This document shows positions 63,505 through 64,000 of a DNA stretch of 64,000 bases, one piece after another. This stretch comes from Flavobacterium humidisoli (GTDB taxonomy: Bacteria > Bacteroidota > Bacteroidia > Flavobacteriales > Flavobacteriaceae): positions 3,038,001 to 3,102,000 of the forward strand of contig NZ_CP096829.1 in assembly GCF_023272795.1 (NCBI RefSeq), read 5' to 3'. How positions within the stretch are numbered: position 1 is the stretch's first letter; every line of letters starts with the position of its first letter. Position numbers and translations under genes: made by a program. Under the pieces are notes generated by a model. The model ran no database searches. It worked only from the letters and a program-made list of their open reading frames with translations, and was not told the origin of the DNA.

Positions 63505-64000
63505 ATGAAGCACATTTTATTTTTCATATTATTTTTTACTGCACTGTCAGTATCTGCCCAAGTCGAATTTAATTCTAAATTCAAAGCTATTCCTGGGGGG
63601 AAATTTACTGCAAAGCCAAAAAAGACTCCGATTCCTGATGTAAAAGATCCGCAGGCAAATAATCTTGATGTGCCAAGCATTAAAACGCCAAATGTTTTTG
63701 AAAATACAACTATAACTCCAAAATCAAAATTTCAGATTGGAGAAGAAAAAAGCAAATTTACCATGTCTACTGAAACAGATTTTGCTAATCCCGGCGACCG
63801 ATATGTCGCCAAAATGGAAAAAGATTTGGATAAAAGTTTAAAAGATGCAGGTTTAAGAGAAGGGCGAGGAGTATTGGTGAAGAGGAATATCTCGTTGGGT
63901 GATTTTAAAACGAAGTCAGAATATTTTATAGTGAAGTTTCGAGATTTCGGAGCAATTGATGGCGATTTGGTAAAAGTGTCTTGCAATGAAGTTGTGGTAA
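63505..64000 (+). CDS. exported protein, N-terminal part cut by the window edge
   Basis: The frame begins at ATG 63505 and is open to the end of the window (165 codons seen). A signal peptide (about 1-19, SVSAQ) is followed by a Lys/Pro/Thr-rich linker (PKKTPIPDVKDPQ) and a region with NISLGDFKTKSEYFIVKFRDFG. I do not recognise a family; the lack of repeats and the linker suggest a periplasmic or surface protein. A consensus promoter lies 58 bp upstream. Confidence 0.8.
   Translation, partial: MKHILFFILFFTALSVSAQVEFNSKFKAIPGGKFTAKPKKTPIPDVKDPQANNLDVPSIKTPNVFENTTITPKSKFQIGEEKSKFTMSTETDFANPGDRYVAKMEKDLDKSLKDAGLREGRGVLVKRNISLGDFKTKSEYFIVKFRDFGAIDGDLVKVSCNEVVV

Noticed and set aside
1..64000. 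tRNA, rRNA, CRISPR, prophage or insertion sequence
   Set aside because: No cloverleaf, repeat-spacer array or transposase/integrase-like frame was seen on either strand.

Overview
The window looks like a chromosomal segment of a Flavobacterium-type member of the Bacteroidota. The evidence is the AT-rich sequence, promoters of the TTG-N18-21-TAnnTTTG type, many lipoproteins and Sec-exported proteins, a GldI-type gliding lipoprotein, paired class II-like and class III glutamine synthetases, and many palindromic intergenic repeats. I see no rRNA, tRNA, CRISPR array, phage or insertion-sequence gene.

Layout. 1-4130: the start of a lipoprotein gene at the left edge, then a minus-strand stress and signalling block (histidine kinase, response regulator, AraC-type regulator, CsbD, Dps). 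4283-10659: plus-strand OmpA/TSP3 outer-membrane protein, PyrF, a BtuF-like metal receptor, a tandemly duplicated intergenic unit and catalase. 10837-18045: minus-strand PurU, DUF4197 lipoprotein, Coa1-like protein, two tandem SGNH lipoproteins and an L,D-transpeptidase. 18340-21780: fused isobutyryl-CoA mutase IcmF. 21892-27568: small or unrecognised accessory genes, an XRE regulator and an acetyltransferase. 27628-31879: four paralogous small exported proteins with a shared upstream element, next to an AraC regulator that carries a copy of the same element. 32144-38631: esterase, collagen-like lipoprotein, TerC and two divergent glutamine synthetases. 38632-44534: a curli (functional amyloid) operon. 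44689-50039: PurM, small proteins, GH92 mannosidase and a gene with an in-frame stop. 50126-63209: a long minus-strand run (M61 peptidase, sterol desaturase-like protein, aquaporin, DoxX, EamA, three peptidyl-prolyl isomerases including GldI, NrnA-like DHH, CLC-F-type antiporter, RidA, CbpM and CbpA). 63505-64000: the start of an exported protein at the right edge.

The most notable locus is the curli operon: two curlin-repeat proteins, csgE, csgF, csgG and a lipoprotein. csgE is split by a run of ten A residues that contains an A-AAA-AAG slippery heptamer. The break lies exactly between an N-terminal domain resembling the amyloid-inhibitor fold CsgC/CsgH and the C-terminal CsgE domain. The CsgE half has no methionine, so it can only be made by frameshifting or slippage. 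This suggests one gene giving both a free CsgC/H-like protein and a CsgC/H-CsgE fusion, or alternatively a phase switch, a disabled gene or a sequencing error. Upstream lies a near-perfect LytTR-type direct repeat, which suggests control by a LytTR response regulator.

Other points of interest are the tandem exported-protein cluster with its shared palindromic element, the 167-bp exact-length tandem duplication upstream of catalase, the TGA-interrupted gene at 49596, and a 'chloride channel' whose motifs fit the fluoride/proton CLC-F clade.
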